Assembly (NCBI RefSeq): GCF_051851555.1
Contig: NZ_JBPDVH010000002.1
Span: 310,001 to 374,000, forward strand
DNA from: Lonepinella sp051851555
GTDB lineage: Bacteria; Pseudomonadota; Gammaproteobacteria; Enterobacterales; Pasteurellaceae
DNA length: 64,000 nucleotides
Direction: 5' to 3'
The notes under the pieces were generated by a model that was not told the DNA's origin, searched no databases, and was given only the letters and a program-made list of their open reading frames with translations. The first letter of the stretch is position 1. Every line of letters begins with the position of its first letter. This document shows positions 33,379 to 43,266 of this stretch, piece by piece. Position numbers and translations under genes: made by a program.

Positions 33379-34461
33379 CTAATTCGCATTTTGTATAATC
33401 ACTTCCGCTACACGTTGAGCAGACAACGGCGTCGCTCTAGATTTGGCTTGAATACCCATGTCTCTTAATTTAGTTAAATCTAACTGATTAATTAAGTTCA
33501 CTAATTTATCGGCCGTCAACTCTACTTGCTCAATAATATAAGCCGCATTTGCATCTGCTAAATATTTTGCATTTAAATATTGTTGACGATCCTTATGTTG
33601 AAACGGCACAAAAATGGCAGGCGTACCCACTGCGGCTAATTCACACACGGTCAATGCGCCTGAACGACAAATCACTAAATCCGCCCACGCATAGGCCTCT
33701 GCCATATTATCAATAAATTCTGTAATTTTCACCGCACTTCGCACATTTTCTGGATAAAGTGCGGTCACATTTTCTACCGAACCGGCACCCACTTGATGAC
33801 GAACCTCTAATTTATCCGCCAACTGAGTGACTACTTGTGGTAGCGTTTGATTTAGCACTCTCGCCCCTTGGCTACCGCCGACCACTAACACACGCAATTT
33901 GCCGTCATGTTCATTCCAACGTTCCACAAAATGCTGTTCCGGTGAGGGCATTTGAAATAGCTCGGCACGAACAGGGTTGCCGACCACTTCGGCATCAGAA
34001 AATGCGGTTGGAAAGGCTTGCAATACGGCTTTCGCCATCTTCGCTAACCATTTATTGGTCAGTCCTGCCACGGCATTTTGTTCATGTAAAATCACGGGTA
34101 CACCACAAAGTTTAGCCGCAATGCCACCGGGGCCTGACACATAACCGCCCATACCTAACACAGCATGCGGTTGATAATCCTGAATAATTTTTTTCGCTTG
34201 TAACACCGCTTTCGTGATCGCAAAGGGCGCTTTCAACAATGCCCCAATGCCCTTGCCACGCAGGCCTGAAATTTGAATAAATTTAATCGGAATACCATGT
34301 TTCGGGACAAGTTGGGCCTCCATGCGGTCAGCGGTGCCTAACCAACAAATTTCCCAACCTTGCTGTTGTAAATATTGTGCCACGGCAATGGCTGGAAACA
34401 CATGACCGCCCGTGCCACCCGCCATCACCAGTAATCGTTTTTTTTCGTTTTGTTGTTCCAT
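33379..34461 (-). CDS. murG: Lipid II synthase MurG
   Basis: MurG adds GlcNAc to lipid I at the inner face of the membrane, giving lipid II. The 360-residue GT28 glycosyltransferase has LLVMAGGTGGHVFPAIAVA near residue 9, GMGGYVSGPGGIAAK near 103, HEQNAVAGLTN, VGGSQGARVLN near 192 and ICRSGALTVCELAAVG near 262 (UDP-GlcNAc site). It follows ftsW by 34 bp. Confidence 0.97.
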   Translation of the reverse strand: MEQQNEKKRLLVMAGGTGGHVFPAIAVAQYLQQQGWEICWLGTADRMEAQLVPKHGIPIKFIQISGLRGKGIGALLKAPFAITKAVLQAKKIIQDYQPHAVLGMGGYVSGPGGIAAKLCGVPVILHEQNAVAGLTNKWLAKMAKAVLQAFPTAFSDAEVVGNPVRAELFQMPSPEQHFVERWNEHDGKLRVLVVGGSQGARVLNQTLPQVVTQLADKLEVRHQVGAGSVENVTALYPENVRSAVKITEFIDNMAEAYAWADLVICRSGALTVCELAAVGTPAIFVPFQHKDRQQYLNAKYLADANAAYIIEQVELTADKLVNLINQLDLTKLRDMGIQAKSRATPLSAQRVAEVIIQNAN

Positions 34462-34495
34462 ATAACCTAATTTATCCCTGACTATTTTTTATTGT

Positions 34496-35686
34496 CTAAT
34501 CATCTCGTAATCGGGCATGACCGCCGCACATCAGCCTATTTTCGTGGTCTATCCGTAATAAAATCGCAATACTGATAGACATAATAATCACGCTCGATCC
34601 GCCATAGCTTACCAATGGAAAAGTTAACCCTTTAGTTGGTAACATCCCTAACGCCATGCCTAAATTAACAAAACCTTGGAAGAAAATCCAAAAACTAATG
34701 CCAAAAGCAAAAAAGCCTTTAAAACGTTGTTCCAATAATAAGGATTCTTTACCAATTTTCATGGCTCGGAAGACTAATGCAGCTAATAAAAAGACCATCA
34801 GCATAATACCAAAGAAACCAAATTCTTCACCCATGATCGCCAACACAAAGTCAGTATGGGCCTCTGGTAAATATTCTAATTTCTGAATAGAATTGCCCAA
34901 GCCCTCGCCAAAAAATTCACCTCGGCCAAATGCCATTAAGGAATTGGATAATTGGAATCCCACACCATACGGGTCTTTAAACGGATCCATAAAACCGATA
35001 AAGCGTTTTAAACGGTAAGAGGAGGTTAACACTAACCAGATAAACAACACACCGCCTAACCCCAGAAGACCGAGGAATTGTAAAAAATGCGCCCCGACAA
35101 TAAACAACAAGCCAAAGGTGATCACAAATAAGACGACCGTGCTACCTAAATCGGGTTGCAATAATAAAAATGCCCCCATCACTCCGACGACTAAGAACGG
35201 TTTCACGGCACTCAATTTGCGAGTACGTACTTCATCATAACGGCGGGTAAAATAACTAGCAAGAAAACAAATCAAGGCTAATTTTGCAAATTCTGCTGGC
35301 TGAAAATTAAACAATGGGAAAGGCAACCAACGTCTAGCACCATTGACCGATTTTCCAATCCCAGGAATACTCACGGCAACCAATAAAAGTAAAGAAATCA
35401 GGAAAATCCAAACATAGTATTTTTCCCATTTTTCCATCGGAATACGCAGAAAAATATAGCACGTGATAATAGAAAAACAAATATAAATGGCATCACGTTT
35501 CGCATAATAAAAAGGATCTAATTCATTTTTCGAGCCAACAGGAATGGAGGCTGAGGCCACCATAATAAAACCAATAAATAGCAAGATCACAAATAACCAC
35601 AGCAATGTGCGGTCATAAAGCGCATTGGCTGGCGTAATTGTGGTCCAACGTTGGCAGCCCTGTTTCACATTATTCCAAAATCCCAT
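34496..35686 (-). CDS. ftsW: Septal peptidoglycan polymerase FtsW
   Basis: FtsW is the SEDS-family glycosyltransferase that works with FtsI at the septum. The 396-residue protein has about ten membrane helices. Conserved SEDS segments are RRWLPFPLFNFQPAEFAKLA near residue 118, LLQPDLGSTVV near 175, PEAHTDFVLAIMGEEFGFFG near 272 and GLTFPLVSYGGSS near 355. It starts 8 bp after murD. Confidence 0.96.
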   Translation of the reverse strand: MGFWNNVKQGCQRWTTITPANALYDRTLLWLFVILLFIGFIMVASASIPVGSKNELDPFYYAKRDAIYICFSIITCYIFLRIPMEKWEKYYVWIFLISLLLLVAVSIPGIGKSVNGARRWLPFPLFNFQPAEFAKLALICFLASYFTRRYDEVRTRKLSAVKPFLVVGVMGAFLLLQPDLGSTVVLFVITFGLLFIVGAHFLQFLGLLGLGGVLFIWLVLTSSYRLKRFIGFMDPFKDPYGVGFQLSNSLMAFGRGEFFGEGLGNSIQKLEYLPEAHTDFVLAIMGEEFGFFGIMLMVFLLAALVFRAMKIGKESLLLEQRFKGFFAFGISFWIFFQGFVNLGMALGMLPTKGLTFPLVSYGGSSVIIMSISIAILLRIDHENRLMCGGHARLRDD

Positions 35687-35694
35687 TTGTCATC

Positions 35695-37011
35695 CTATTC
35701 TGCCAGTTGTGCTAAACGGGTAAATTCCTCACCCCGTTGTTCAAAACAACTAAATTGATCCAAGCTCGCACAAGCCGGTGATAATAACACCATATCACCT
35801 GATTTTAACAATGGACGCAAGGCTTGAATAGCTTGTTCCATGGTATCAAATAATTGGCTTTGAGCCGATAATTTAGCTAATTCGGCACCGTCTTGACCAA
35901 AGCAATAACATAAAATTTCAGGCTTATTGATCAGTTTTTCTAACTCGCTAAAATCCGCCCCTTTGCCGTCACCGCCTAATAATAAATGCAATTTACCATT
36001 TAAATGTAATCCTGTTAACGCCGCCACCGTACTACCGACATTGGTCGCTTTGCTATCATTAATCCAACGCACACCATTGGCAAAATGGGCTAATTGAAAA
36101 CGGTGATCGAGTCCAGTGAAAGTACGAAGTGCGGTGCAAATTCCCTTATTTTTTACGCCTACCGCCCGAGCCAAAGCAATCGATGCCAAGGCATTCATAT
36201 AATTATGACGACCACTGATTTTCACCTCATCACAAGGTAAAATCACGTCATCACCCGCCATTAAATATTGTTTACCGTTTTCGGTTTTTAACCAATAATC
36301 CGCATGGTGTTCCGCAAAACTGACTTGCTGTTTCGCACTTTGCTGACCGTCTTCTTTGGTCAACGGATCTTCGCCGTTAATCACCGCCGTTTCCGCATTC
36401 ACATAAATCTTCAATTTTGCTTGGCGATAATCTTCTAAGTCCACATAACGGTTCATGTGATCCTCGGTGACATTTAACACGGTCGCTGCCGCCGCTTTTA
36501 GGCTGGACGTGGTTTCTAATTGGAAACTGGACAGTTCCAACACATAAAGATCATATTCATCCTCTAACAGGGACAAGGCTGGAATACCGATATTACCGCC
36601 CATACCAACTCGCAAACCATCCGCTTTTGCCATTTCTGCGACCAGCGTCGTCACGGTACTTTTGCCGTTTGAACCGGTAATGGCAATAATCGGTTTATTG
36701 GCTTCACGGCAGAATAATTCAATATCCCCGACCACTTCGACACCGGCTGAAAGTGCGGTCTGAATTTCAGGGGTTTTTACCGCTAACCCGGGGCTAATCA
36801 CAATTAAATCACTGTCTAATAACCAATCCAGTTTCAACGATCCCGTATGCACATCAATATCTTCATCTAATTCATTGATGCCTGCCGGTAAAGGTCTTGT
36901 GTCAATAACTCGCACGTTCGCTTGTTTTTTGACGAAAAAATTCACACAAGATAAACCCGTTTTACCTAAGCCAATGACGGCGACGTTTTTGTTTTTATAT
37001 AGGTTATTCAT
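35695..37011 (-). CDS. murD: UDP-N-acetylmuramoylalanine--D-glutamate ligase MurD
   Basis: MurD adds D-glutamate to UDP-MurNAc-L-Ala. The 438 residues show VIGLGKTGLSCVNFF near residue 11, the P-loop ITGSNGKSTVTTLVAEM near 110, NVTEDHMNRY near 178, WINDSKATNVGST near 315 and LLSPACASLDQF near 410. It is separated from mraY by 142 bp carrying two inverted palindromic repeats. Confidence 0.97.
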   Translation of the reverse strand: MNNLYKNKNVAVIGLGKTGLSCVNFFVKKQANVRVIDTRPLPAGINELDEDIDVHTGSLKLDWLLDSDLIVISPGLAVKTPEIQTALSAGVEVVGDIELFCREANKPIIAITGSNGKSTVTTLVAEMAKADGLRVGMGGNIGIPALSLLEDEYDLYVLELSSFQLETTSSLKAAAATVLNVTEDHMNRYVDLEDYRQAKLKIYVNAETAVINGEDPLTKEDGQQSAKQQVSFAEHHADYWLKTENGKQYLMAGDDVILPCDEVKISGRHNYMNALASIALARAVGVKNKGICTALRTFTGLDHRFQLAHFANGVRWINDSKATNVGSTVAALTGLHLNGKLHLLLGGDGKGADFSELEKLINKPEILCYCFGQDGAELAKLSAQSQLFDTMEQAIQALRPLLKSGDMVLLSPACASLDQFSCFEQRGEEFTRLAQLAE

Positions 37012-37040
37012 TTCTTATTTTCTCTGTCATCACTGTTTTT

Positions 37041-37152
37041 ACCCTCACCCTAGCCCTCTCCCAAAGGGAGAGGGAACAGTATGAGGCATAATTTATTTTA
37101 ATCTCTCCCTAAATCGTCCCCTCTCCCTTTGGGAGAGGGCTAGGGTGAGGGT
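37041..37152. repeat. Head-to-head pair of GC-rich palindromic repeats (copies 3 and 4, mraY-murD gap)
   Basis: Copy 3 at 37041-37075 and copy 4 at 37118-37152 are inverted with respect to each other and separated by 42 bp, so they could pair over about 34 bp. Copy 4 ends one base before the mraY stop codon. Confidence 0.88.
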
Positions 37153-37153
37153 C

Positions 37154-38236
37154 CTAACGCAATTTCAAGGTCACTAATCCCATCAACACCAACATCAATG
37201 AAATAATCCAAAAGCGGATAATGACTCGGGGTTCGGGCCAACCTTTGAGCTCATAATGGTGATGAATCGGTGCCATGCGGAAAATGCGTTTTTTACGTAA
37301 TTTGTAAGAACCCACTTGTAAAATCACCGAAATGGTTTCCATGACAAACACACCGCCCATAATCACTAATAAAAATTCTTGACGCACTAATACGGCAATC
37401 ACGCCTAAAGCACCACCTAAGGCAAGTGAACCCACATCCCCCATAAAGACCTGTGCAGGATAAGTGTTGAACCAAAGGAAACCTAATCCCGCACCGACAA
37501 TAGCAGTACAGAAAATCACGAGTTCCGAACTGTATTTCACATAAGGAATATACAAATATTTGGAAATTTCAATGTTACCTGTTGCCCACGCAATTAAGGC
37601 AAAGGCACCGGCGACAAACACCGTTGGCATAATGGCTAAACCATCTAAACCGTCGGTTAAATTCACCGCATTACTGGTGCCGACAATCACAAAATAAGAC
37701 AGGATAATATAGAAAAAGCCGAGCTGAGGCATGATATTTTTAAAGAATGGCACCACCAAACGTGTGGCATCTGTGTCTTTTCCAATCAGATACATCCCCA
37801 CCACCGCAATCAGGGCAATCGCAGACAACCAAAAATATTTCCAACGTGCAATTAAGCCATCCGTATTTTTGTATTTAATTTTGCGGTAATCATCCACAAA
37901 CCCAACAGCGCCGTAACCCAATAACACAAACAAGCTGAACCAAATATAGGGATTAGACAGGTCGCTCCATAACAGCGTACTCACCGTAATGGTAAATAAA
38001 ATCATAATCCCGCCCATGGTTGGCGTACCCCGTTTTTGGAAGTGGCTTTCTGGCCCATCATTGCGCACTTCTTGACCAAATTTGAAAATCTGCAAACGGC
38101 GAATCATTTTCGGCCCAATCCATAGGGACAATAACAATGCCGTTAAAAGTGCAAAAACCGAGCGCACGGTGAGGTAAGACACCACGTGAAAATCACTAAA
38201 ATATTGCTGTAAATAAGATGCAAGCCAAACTAACAT
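37154..38236 (-). CDS. mraY: Phospho-N-acetylmuramoyl-pentapeptide transferase MraY
   Basis: MraY transfers the MurNAc-pentapeptide to undecaprenyl phosphate, making lipid I. The 360-residue membrane enzyme (ten helices) has the usual GTPTMGGIMIL near residue 69, FVDDYRKI near 113, NAVNLTDGLDGLAIMP near 190, WFNTYPAQVFMGDVGSLALG near 258 and APIHHHYELKGWPE near 322, with the catalytic Asp residues intact. It follows murF by 5 bp. Confidence 0.97.
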   Translation of the reverse strand: MLVWLASYLQQYFSDFHVVSYLTVRSVFALLTALLLSLWIGPKMIRRLQIFKFGQEVRNDGPESHFQKRGTPTMGGIMILFTITVSTLLWSDLSNPYIWFSLFVLLGYGAVGFVDDYRKIKYKNTDGLIARWKYFWLSAIALIAVVGMYLIGKDTDATRLVVPFFKNIMPQLGFFYIILSYFVIVGTSNAVNLTDGLDGLAIMPTVFVAGAFALIAWATGNIEISKYLYIPYVKYSSELVIFCTAIVGAGLGFLWFNTYPAQVFMGDVGSLALGGALGVIAVLVRQEFLLVIMGGVFVMETISVILQVGSYKLRKKRIFRMAPIHHHYELKGWPEPRVIIRFWIISLMLVLMGLVTLKLR

Positions 38237-38241
38237 GAAAA

Positions 38242-39636
38242 TTACCCTTTAAAATTTTCTTTTAAAATGTCGATCACGTTTTCCATTTTTTGACTACGTG
38301 ATCCTTTTGCTAATAATACAACTTGTTGATTATTCGCTAATTTTTGTTTAATTATTTGCGTTAAATAATCTGCCATCACGGCTTTATCGGTAAAATGTTG
38401 CCCTTGTGATTGCTGCGAAATAACAGCACTATGCACGCCAAAGCTCGCCACACATTCTAATTTTGCTTGTGCCGCATAATCGGCAATTTGTTGATGACAG
38501 AACGGTGTATTTTCGCCTAATTCTGCCATATCTCCAACAACAAAAATGCGAAATGCGGGATATTTTTTCAAAACGTCAATAGCAGAGGTTAATGAACCCA
38601 CATTGGCATTATAGGTGTCGTCTAATAAAAGCAAGTTTTCGCAAGGCTGAATCGGGAACAAACGTCCTTTCACTTGGGATTTTTGTTCTAAGCCTGCTTG
38701 CACATCTTGTAAACTGGCGCCCACGTTCATGGCTAACGCCGTTGCAGCCAAGGCATTGCTGACATTATGTTCACCTAAATAAGGCAAGCTAATCTCAATT
38801 TGTCCTTGTGGACTGTGCAACATAAAGGTTGAACCCGTTGCTGTGGCCTTGACATTGCTTGCATAAAAATCCGCTTGATCATGATGGGCGGAAAAAGACT
38901 GGATTTTATGTGTCCCAATTTCTTTTTTCCACATATCTAAATAATGACAATCTAAATTCACAATAGCGACACCCTTTTCGCTCAAACCACGAAAAATCTC
39001 ACCTTTCGCTTGTGCCACGCCCTCAATAGAACCAAATCCCTCTAAATGGGCGGAGGCTACGTTATTGACTAAAGCCACATCTGGCTGGGTTAAATGTGTG
39101 GTGTAATCAATTTCACCTTGATGATTTGCCCCTAATTCTATGACAGCAAATTGGTGTTTTTCGTTCAACCGTAACAACGTCAATGGCACGCCAATATCGT
39201 TATTAAAATTGCCATGGGTAAATAAAACTTGATTTTTTTCTACCGCACTTTTGCTTGCCGTTTGAGCTAAAATGGCGGCGGTCATTTCTTTGACAGTGGT
39301 TTTGCCAGAAGATCCTGTCATTGCTACGGTTAATGGATGTAATTCGGCTTTTAGCCATTGGGCTAATTGTCCTAGGGCTAAACGGGTATCGGTGACAATA
39401 ATTTGTGGCACATTGACATCACATTGATGATCAACAATCACGGCGACATTACCCTGTGTCATGGCTTGTTCAAGATATTGGTGCGCATCAAAACGTTCGC
39501 CTTTTAGGGCAAAAAATAAACCGTTTTGGGTTTGTTGGCGGGTATCGGTGCTGATGTTTTCAATTTGCGTATCAGCATTTCCGATAAGAGTGCCGTTTAG
39601 GATTTCAGTGAGTTTTTTGGTTGTTAGTTTTATCAT
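38242..39636 (-). CDS. murF: UDP-N-acetylmuramoyl-tripeptide--D-Ala-D-Ala ligase MurF
   Basis: MurF adds D-Ala-D-Ala, made by Ddl, to complete the stem pentapeptide. The 464 residues include ISTDTRQ near residue 28, the P-loop MTGSSGKTTVKEMTAAIL near 109, HGNFNNDIGVPLTLL near 145, the LLDDTYNANVGSL segment near 335 and KGSRSQKMENVI at the end. A 280-bp gap with large palindromes separates it from murE. Confidence 0.96.
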   Translation of the reverse strand: MIKLTTKKLTEILNGTLIGNADTQIENISTDTRQQTQNGLFFALKGERFDAHQYLEQAMTQGNVAVIVDHQCDVNVPQIIVTDTRLALGQLAQWLKAELHPLTVAMTGSSGKTTVKEMTAAILAQTASKSAVEKNQVLFTHGNFNNDIGVPLTLLRLNEKHQFAVIELGANHQGEIDYTTHLTQPDVALVNNVASAHLEGFGSIEGVAQAKGEIFRGLSEKGVAIVNLDCHYLDMWKKEIGTHKIQSFSAHHDQADFYASNVKATATGSTFMLHSPQGQIEISLPYLGEHNVSNALAATALAMNVGASLQDVQAGLEQKSQVKGRLFPIQPCENLLLLDDTYNANVGSLTSAIDVLKKYPAFRIFVVGDMAELGENTPFCHQQIADYAAQAKLECVASFGVHSAVISQQSQGQHFTDKAVMADYLTQIIKQKLANNQQVVLLAKGSRSQKMENVIDILKENFKG

Positions 39637-39685
39637 TTTGGTTTTTCATTTCAAATTGTTATTATTGTATTTTGCCATGTTCTTT

Positions 39686-39713
39686 ACTTTTCTTTGCTTG
39701 TGCAAAGAAAAGT
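39686..39713. repeat. Perfect 12-bp hairpin upstream of murF
   Basis: ACTTTTCTTTGC and GCAAAGAAAAGT flank a TTGT loop. It lies next to the larger palindrome at 39729-39853 and probably belongs to the same intergenic element. Confidence 0.85.
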
Positions 39714-39728
39714 AACAAAAGAAACACA

Positions 39729-39853
39729 CCCCGATTTTGCCTTGTTTCCTGAAAATAGTTAAATTTGCTTAACGAAAAAGTTGTAAACTCGCTTCGCTCA
39801 AACAGTACAACTTTTTCTACAAATTTAACTATTTTCAGGCGGCAAAGACGGGG
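39729..39853. repeat. Large intergenic palindrome in the murE-murF gap
   Basis: Perfect 20-bp arms at 39748-39767 and 39820-39839 enclose inner 12-bp arms (GAAAAAGTTGTA at 39774-39785, its inverse at 39806-39817). Outer arms CCCCGATTTTGCC (39729-39741) and GGCAAAGACGGGG (39841-39853) match at 11 of 13 positions. The whole can fold as a stem of some 40 bp. The 280-bp gap holds no gene. Confidence 0.9.
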
Positions 39854-39916
39854 CCCCGTCTGAACCTAGCAAGCAAAAGAAAGTATGGTTGCCCATCGGG
39901 CGAAACCCAATTTAAA

Positions 39917-41419
39917 TTAATTAATATATTTCCTTACCACTTCCTGATCCGAAAAATGCTGTTTCACTTTCCCAATAATCTGGTAATCTTCATGTCCTTT
40001 ACCCGCAATTAAAACCACATCATTTTCCACCGCACTTTGCATAGCGGTTTTAATCGCTTGCTGGCGGTCATGGATAATTTGCACCGCTTGAGGATGTTCA
40101 AATCCGGTCACAATATCGGCCATAATTTTGCTTGGATCTTCCGTACGAGGATTATCATCCGTGGCAATCACCACATCCGCAAATTTTTCTGCGACTTTTG
40201 CCATCAGTGGACGCTTACCATTATCCCGATCACCGCCACAACCAAAAATACACCAAAGTTTCCCTTGGCAGTGAATTCGTGCGGCTTGTAAGGCTTTTTC
40301 TAACGCATCTGGCGTATGTGCGTAATCCACAATCGCTGTGGGTTTATGTGATGCGTGCAACATTTCCATTCGACCACAAACGCCGGTTAATTGTGATACG
40401 GTTTTGATTAAATCCGCCAATGGGTAGCCTAACGCCAATAAGGTCGCCACCACAAGTAATAAATTGCTCACATTAAAAGCCCCGATTAAACGGCTGTCCA
40501 ATGTGCCACTGCCCCAACTTGATTGGAATGCAATGCTTGCGCCTTTGTGATGAAAAGAAACTGCGGTGCATTTTAACCAATTTTTTTGATTCGGTTGAAA
40601 ATCCGGTTGGCAACTGACCGCAATCCCATGGGGTAATTCAGCTAACCAAGCGGCACCAATAGGATCATCTGCATTAATAATTTGTTGTTGTGTTACTAAT
40701 TCCGTAAATAACCGTTTTTTAGCGTCAGCGTAGGCTTGCATGGTGCCGTGATAATCTAAATGATCACGGCTTAAATTGGTAAAAATGGCGACGGCGAAAT
40801 GCAAGGCCTCAATACGTTTTTGCACTAACCCATGGGAGGACACTTCAATGGCGGCAATATCTGCCCCTTGCGCAACGAAATCAGCCAAAGACGATTGTAC
40901 TTCAATCGGCGAACCCGTGGTATTTTCGGCGGGTTTCACCTGACCAAATAAGCCGTTGCCAATAGTCCCCATAACGGCGGGTTTATGACCTAAAATCTGC
41001 GTCCATTGTGCAATTAATTGGGCTATCGTGGTTTTACCATTGGTACCAGTCACGCCAACTAAGGTTAATTTTTGTGAGGGACTGGCGTAGAAAATATCAG
41101 CGATTTCAGACAGGTGCGAAGATAAATCAAAATACGCAATAACGGGGACATTGTTTTCAACATGAACGGTTAAATGTTCATTTGGTTGGTCGGCATCAGC
41201 TAATACAGCAACCGCACCCTTTGCAATGGCTTGTGGAATAAAACGACGACCATCAACAGTATGCCCTTTAATTGCAACGAAAAGACAGCCAGTCTTCACA
41301 GAGCGGCTGTCTAAGGTCATATCACGGGGGAAAATATGTTCAAGTTGCTCAATGGTTTCGGTCGATAAGTTTTCCCCAGATAATCGGTTATCGCCCAAAA
41401 GTGCGGTCAATTTTATCAT
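39917..41419 (-). CDS. murE: UDP-N-acetylmuramoyl-L-alanyl-D-glutamate--2,6-diaminopimelate ligase MurE
   Basis: MurE adds meso-diaminopimelate to the stem peptide. The 500 residues show LDSRSVKTGCLFVA near residue 36, the P-loop GVTGTNGKTTIAQLIAQW near 121, SRDHLDYHG near 218 and DDNPRTEDP near 415, the DNPR motif that marks meso-DAP rather than lysine specificity. It follows ftsI by 11 bp. Confidence 0.97.
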   Translation of the reverse strand: MIKLTALLGDNRLSGENLSTETIEQLEHIFPRDMTLDSRSVKTGCLFVAIKGHTVDGRRFIPQAIAKGAVAVLADADQPNEHLTVHVENNVPVIAYFDLSSHLSEIADIFYASPSQKLTLVGVTGTNGKTTIAQLIAQWTQILGHKPAVMGTIGNGLFGQVKPAENTTGSPIEVQSSLADFVAQGADIAAIEVSSHGLVQKRIEALHFAVAIFTNLSRDHLDYHGTMQAYADAKKRLFTELVTQQQIINADDPIGAAWLAELPHGIAVSCQPDFQPNQKNWLKCTAVSFHHKGASIAFQSSWGSGTLDSRLIGAFNVSNLLLVVATLLALGYPLADLIKTVSQLTGVCGRMEMLHASHKPTAIVDYAHTPDALEKALQAARIHCQGKLWCIFGCGGDRDNGKRPLMAKVAEKFADVVIATDDNPRTEDPSKIMADIVTGFEHPQAVQIIHDRQQAIKTAMQSAVENDVVLIAGKGHEDYQIIGKVKQHFSDQEVVRKYIN

Positions 41420-41430
41420 TATTTTCTCAC

Positions 41431-43266
41431 TTAGTTGGTTTGTTTCTCTGTGTTTTTATCACTGAGCCGAACAACCCGTTTTGTATTTTTAATATTCGAC
41501 GCACTGCCCTCAGCATCTGGCGTAATGTTATAAGCACGTAAAGCACTGCTCATAATACTCGAAAAGACTGGGGCTGAAATGGCGCCCCCATAATATTGAC
41601 CCGCTTTCGGATTATCAATTAAAATCACTAAAGCAAAACGAGGATCAGTCACTGGGGCAAGTCCAGCCGTATAAGCCATATATTTATCCACATAACGGCC
41701 TTTTTCAAGTTTTTTTGCCGTACCGGTTTTAATCGCCACACGATAACCCTCAACCATGGCACGTTTATTTTTAATCGCCACTTTTTCCATCATATGCACC
41801 ACATCTTTGGTGATTTTTTCAGAAAAGACACGGTTACCAATCACCGGTGGATCCACTTTGGTCACTGACAATGGACGATAAATACCAAAACTGCCGAGGG
41901 TGATATAAGCACGTGCAATTTGTAATGGTGTGGCATTAATACCGTAACCAAAGGCGACGTTAGCCCGTTCAATATCTGACCACTTCGGACGATTTGCCCC
42001 CAACATACCGGCTTGTTCTCCTCCTAAACCTAAATTAGTAAATTTCCCTAATCCAGCACTTTGATAGGTTTCCATCAACGCTGAGGGTGGCATGCGCAAG
42101 GCTAAACGACTCACGCCTCGGTTTGAAGAATTTTCCAAAATTTCATCTAAGGTTTGCTGATCACGTGGCGCCACATCTTTGACTTCATGACCATTTAATA
42201 CCAATGGCCCAGTATTAATAATTTCATTCCGTTTCACTGCACCACGTTGCAATGCCGTTAATACAACGAATGGTTTCACCGTAGACCCTGGCTCAAAGGT
42301 ATCTGTAACTGCTCGGTTACGCATTAATTCTTCGGAAATACCGTCCCGTTTATTCGGGTTATAAGAGGGCGCATTCGCCATCGCTAATACTTCCCCCGTA
42401 CGTACATCCACGAGTACTGCCGTGCCTGAGTCCGCTTTATTTTGTTTAACGGCATTCGCAATTTCACGGTAGACGATTGATTGTAATTTTTCATCGATAC
42501 TTAATACCACATCATGGGCGGCATATTTTTTCACATCGGAAATTTCTTCGACAATATTGCCTTTTTTATCTTTACGATACGTTCGTAATCCCGCTTTACC
42601 CGTTAAATCGGTATTTAAACTTTTTTCAATGCCCTCAATCCCGTTATTATCAATATCCGTAAACCCGATTAAATGCGCCGTTTCTTCTGCCCGAGGGTAG
42701 AAACGACGAAAATCGTTTTCTAGTATAATACCTGGGATTTTTAATTGACGAACATACTCTGCCACGCTTTCGCTCATTTGGCGGCTTAAGATAATATCCC
42801 GAGATTTGGGTTTGTTTTGAATTTTCGCCACAAGATCTTTATGCTTAATATGCAATGCATCAGACAAGGCTTTCCAACGTTCTTTATCAGCTAAATAGTC
42901 ACCCTCTAAAATAAATTTAGGATCGGCTTTAATATTGTATGTGGGGACACTGACAGATAAGAGATGTCCATTACGATCTAAAATAGATCCTCGAGGTGAT
43001 AGAATTTTCTGTTGACGTAACGAACGTTTGTCTGCCTCATGATTAAAAGTATCAACTTCAATCGCTTGCACAAAAGTGGCACGGGCAACCAAAGCGGAAA
43101 AACACAAACACACCGCACCAAGCGCCCAACGATAACGTCCTTTTAAGAAACTATTGGTATAGACCTTGGTAGGCTTATTGAGTTTAACACTCGGTGAACT
43201 GGCTGATTTTTTCACCGCACTTTTGGCTTTCGACTTACCACGTGTTGAGTTAAATTTCACTTTCAT
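41431..43266 (-). CDS. ftsI: Septal peptidoglycan transpeptidase FtsI (PBP3)
   Basis: FtsI crosslinks septal peptidoglycan together with FtsW and is the target of aminopenicillins and cephalosporins; substitutions near its active site give beta-lactam resistance in Haemophilus. The 611 residues have a short cytoplasmic part, one membrane helix near 48-65, a dimerisation domain, and the transpeptidase motifs STVKPF near 327, SSNRG near 380 and KTGTAKK near 513. Its start overlaps the end of ftsL by 4 bp. Confidence 0.97.
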   Translation of the reverse strand: MKVKFNSTRGKSKAKSAVKKSASSPSVKLNKPTKVYTNSFLKGRYRWALGAVCLCFSALVARATFVQAIEVDTFNHEADKRSLRQQKILSPRGSILDRNGHLLSVSVPTYNIKADPKFILEGDYLADKERWKALSDALHIKHKDLVAKIQNKPKSRDIILSRQMSESVAEYVRQLKIPGIILENDFRRFYPRAEETAHLIGFTDIDNNGIEGIEKSLNTDLTGKAGLRTYRKDKKGNIVEEISDVKKYAAHDVVLSIDEKLQSIVYREIANAVKQNKADSGTAVLVDVRTGEVLAMANAPSYNPNKRDGISEELMRNRAVTDTFEPGSTVKPFVVLTALQRGAVKRNEIINTGPLVLNGHEVKDVAPRDQQTLDEILENSSNRGVSRLALRMPPSALMETYQSAGLGKFTNLGLGGEQAGMLGANRPKWSDIERANVAFGYGINATPLQIARAYITLGSFGIYRPLSVTKVDPPVIGNRVFSEKITKDVVHMMEKVAIKNKRAMVEGYRVAIKTGTAKKLEKGRYVDKYMAYTAGLAPVTDPRFALVILIDNPKAGQYYGGAISAPVFSSIMSSALRAYNITPDAEGSASNIKNTKRVVRLSDKNTEKQTN

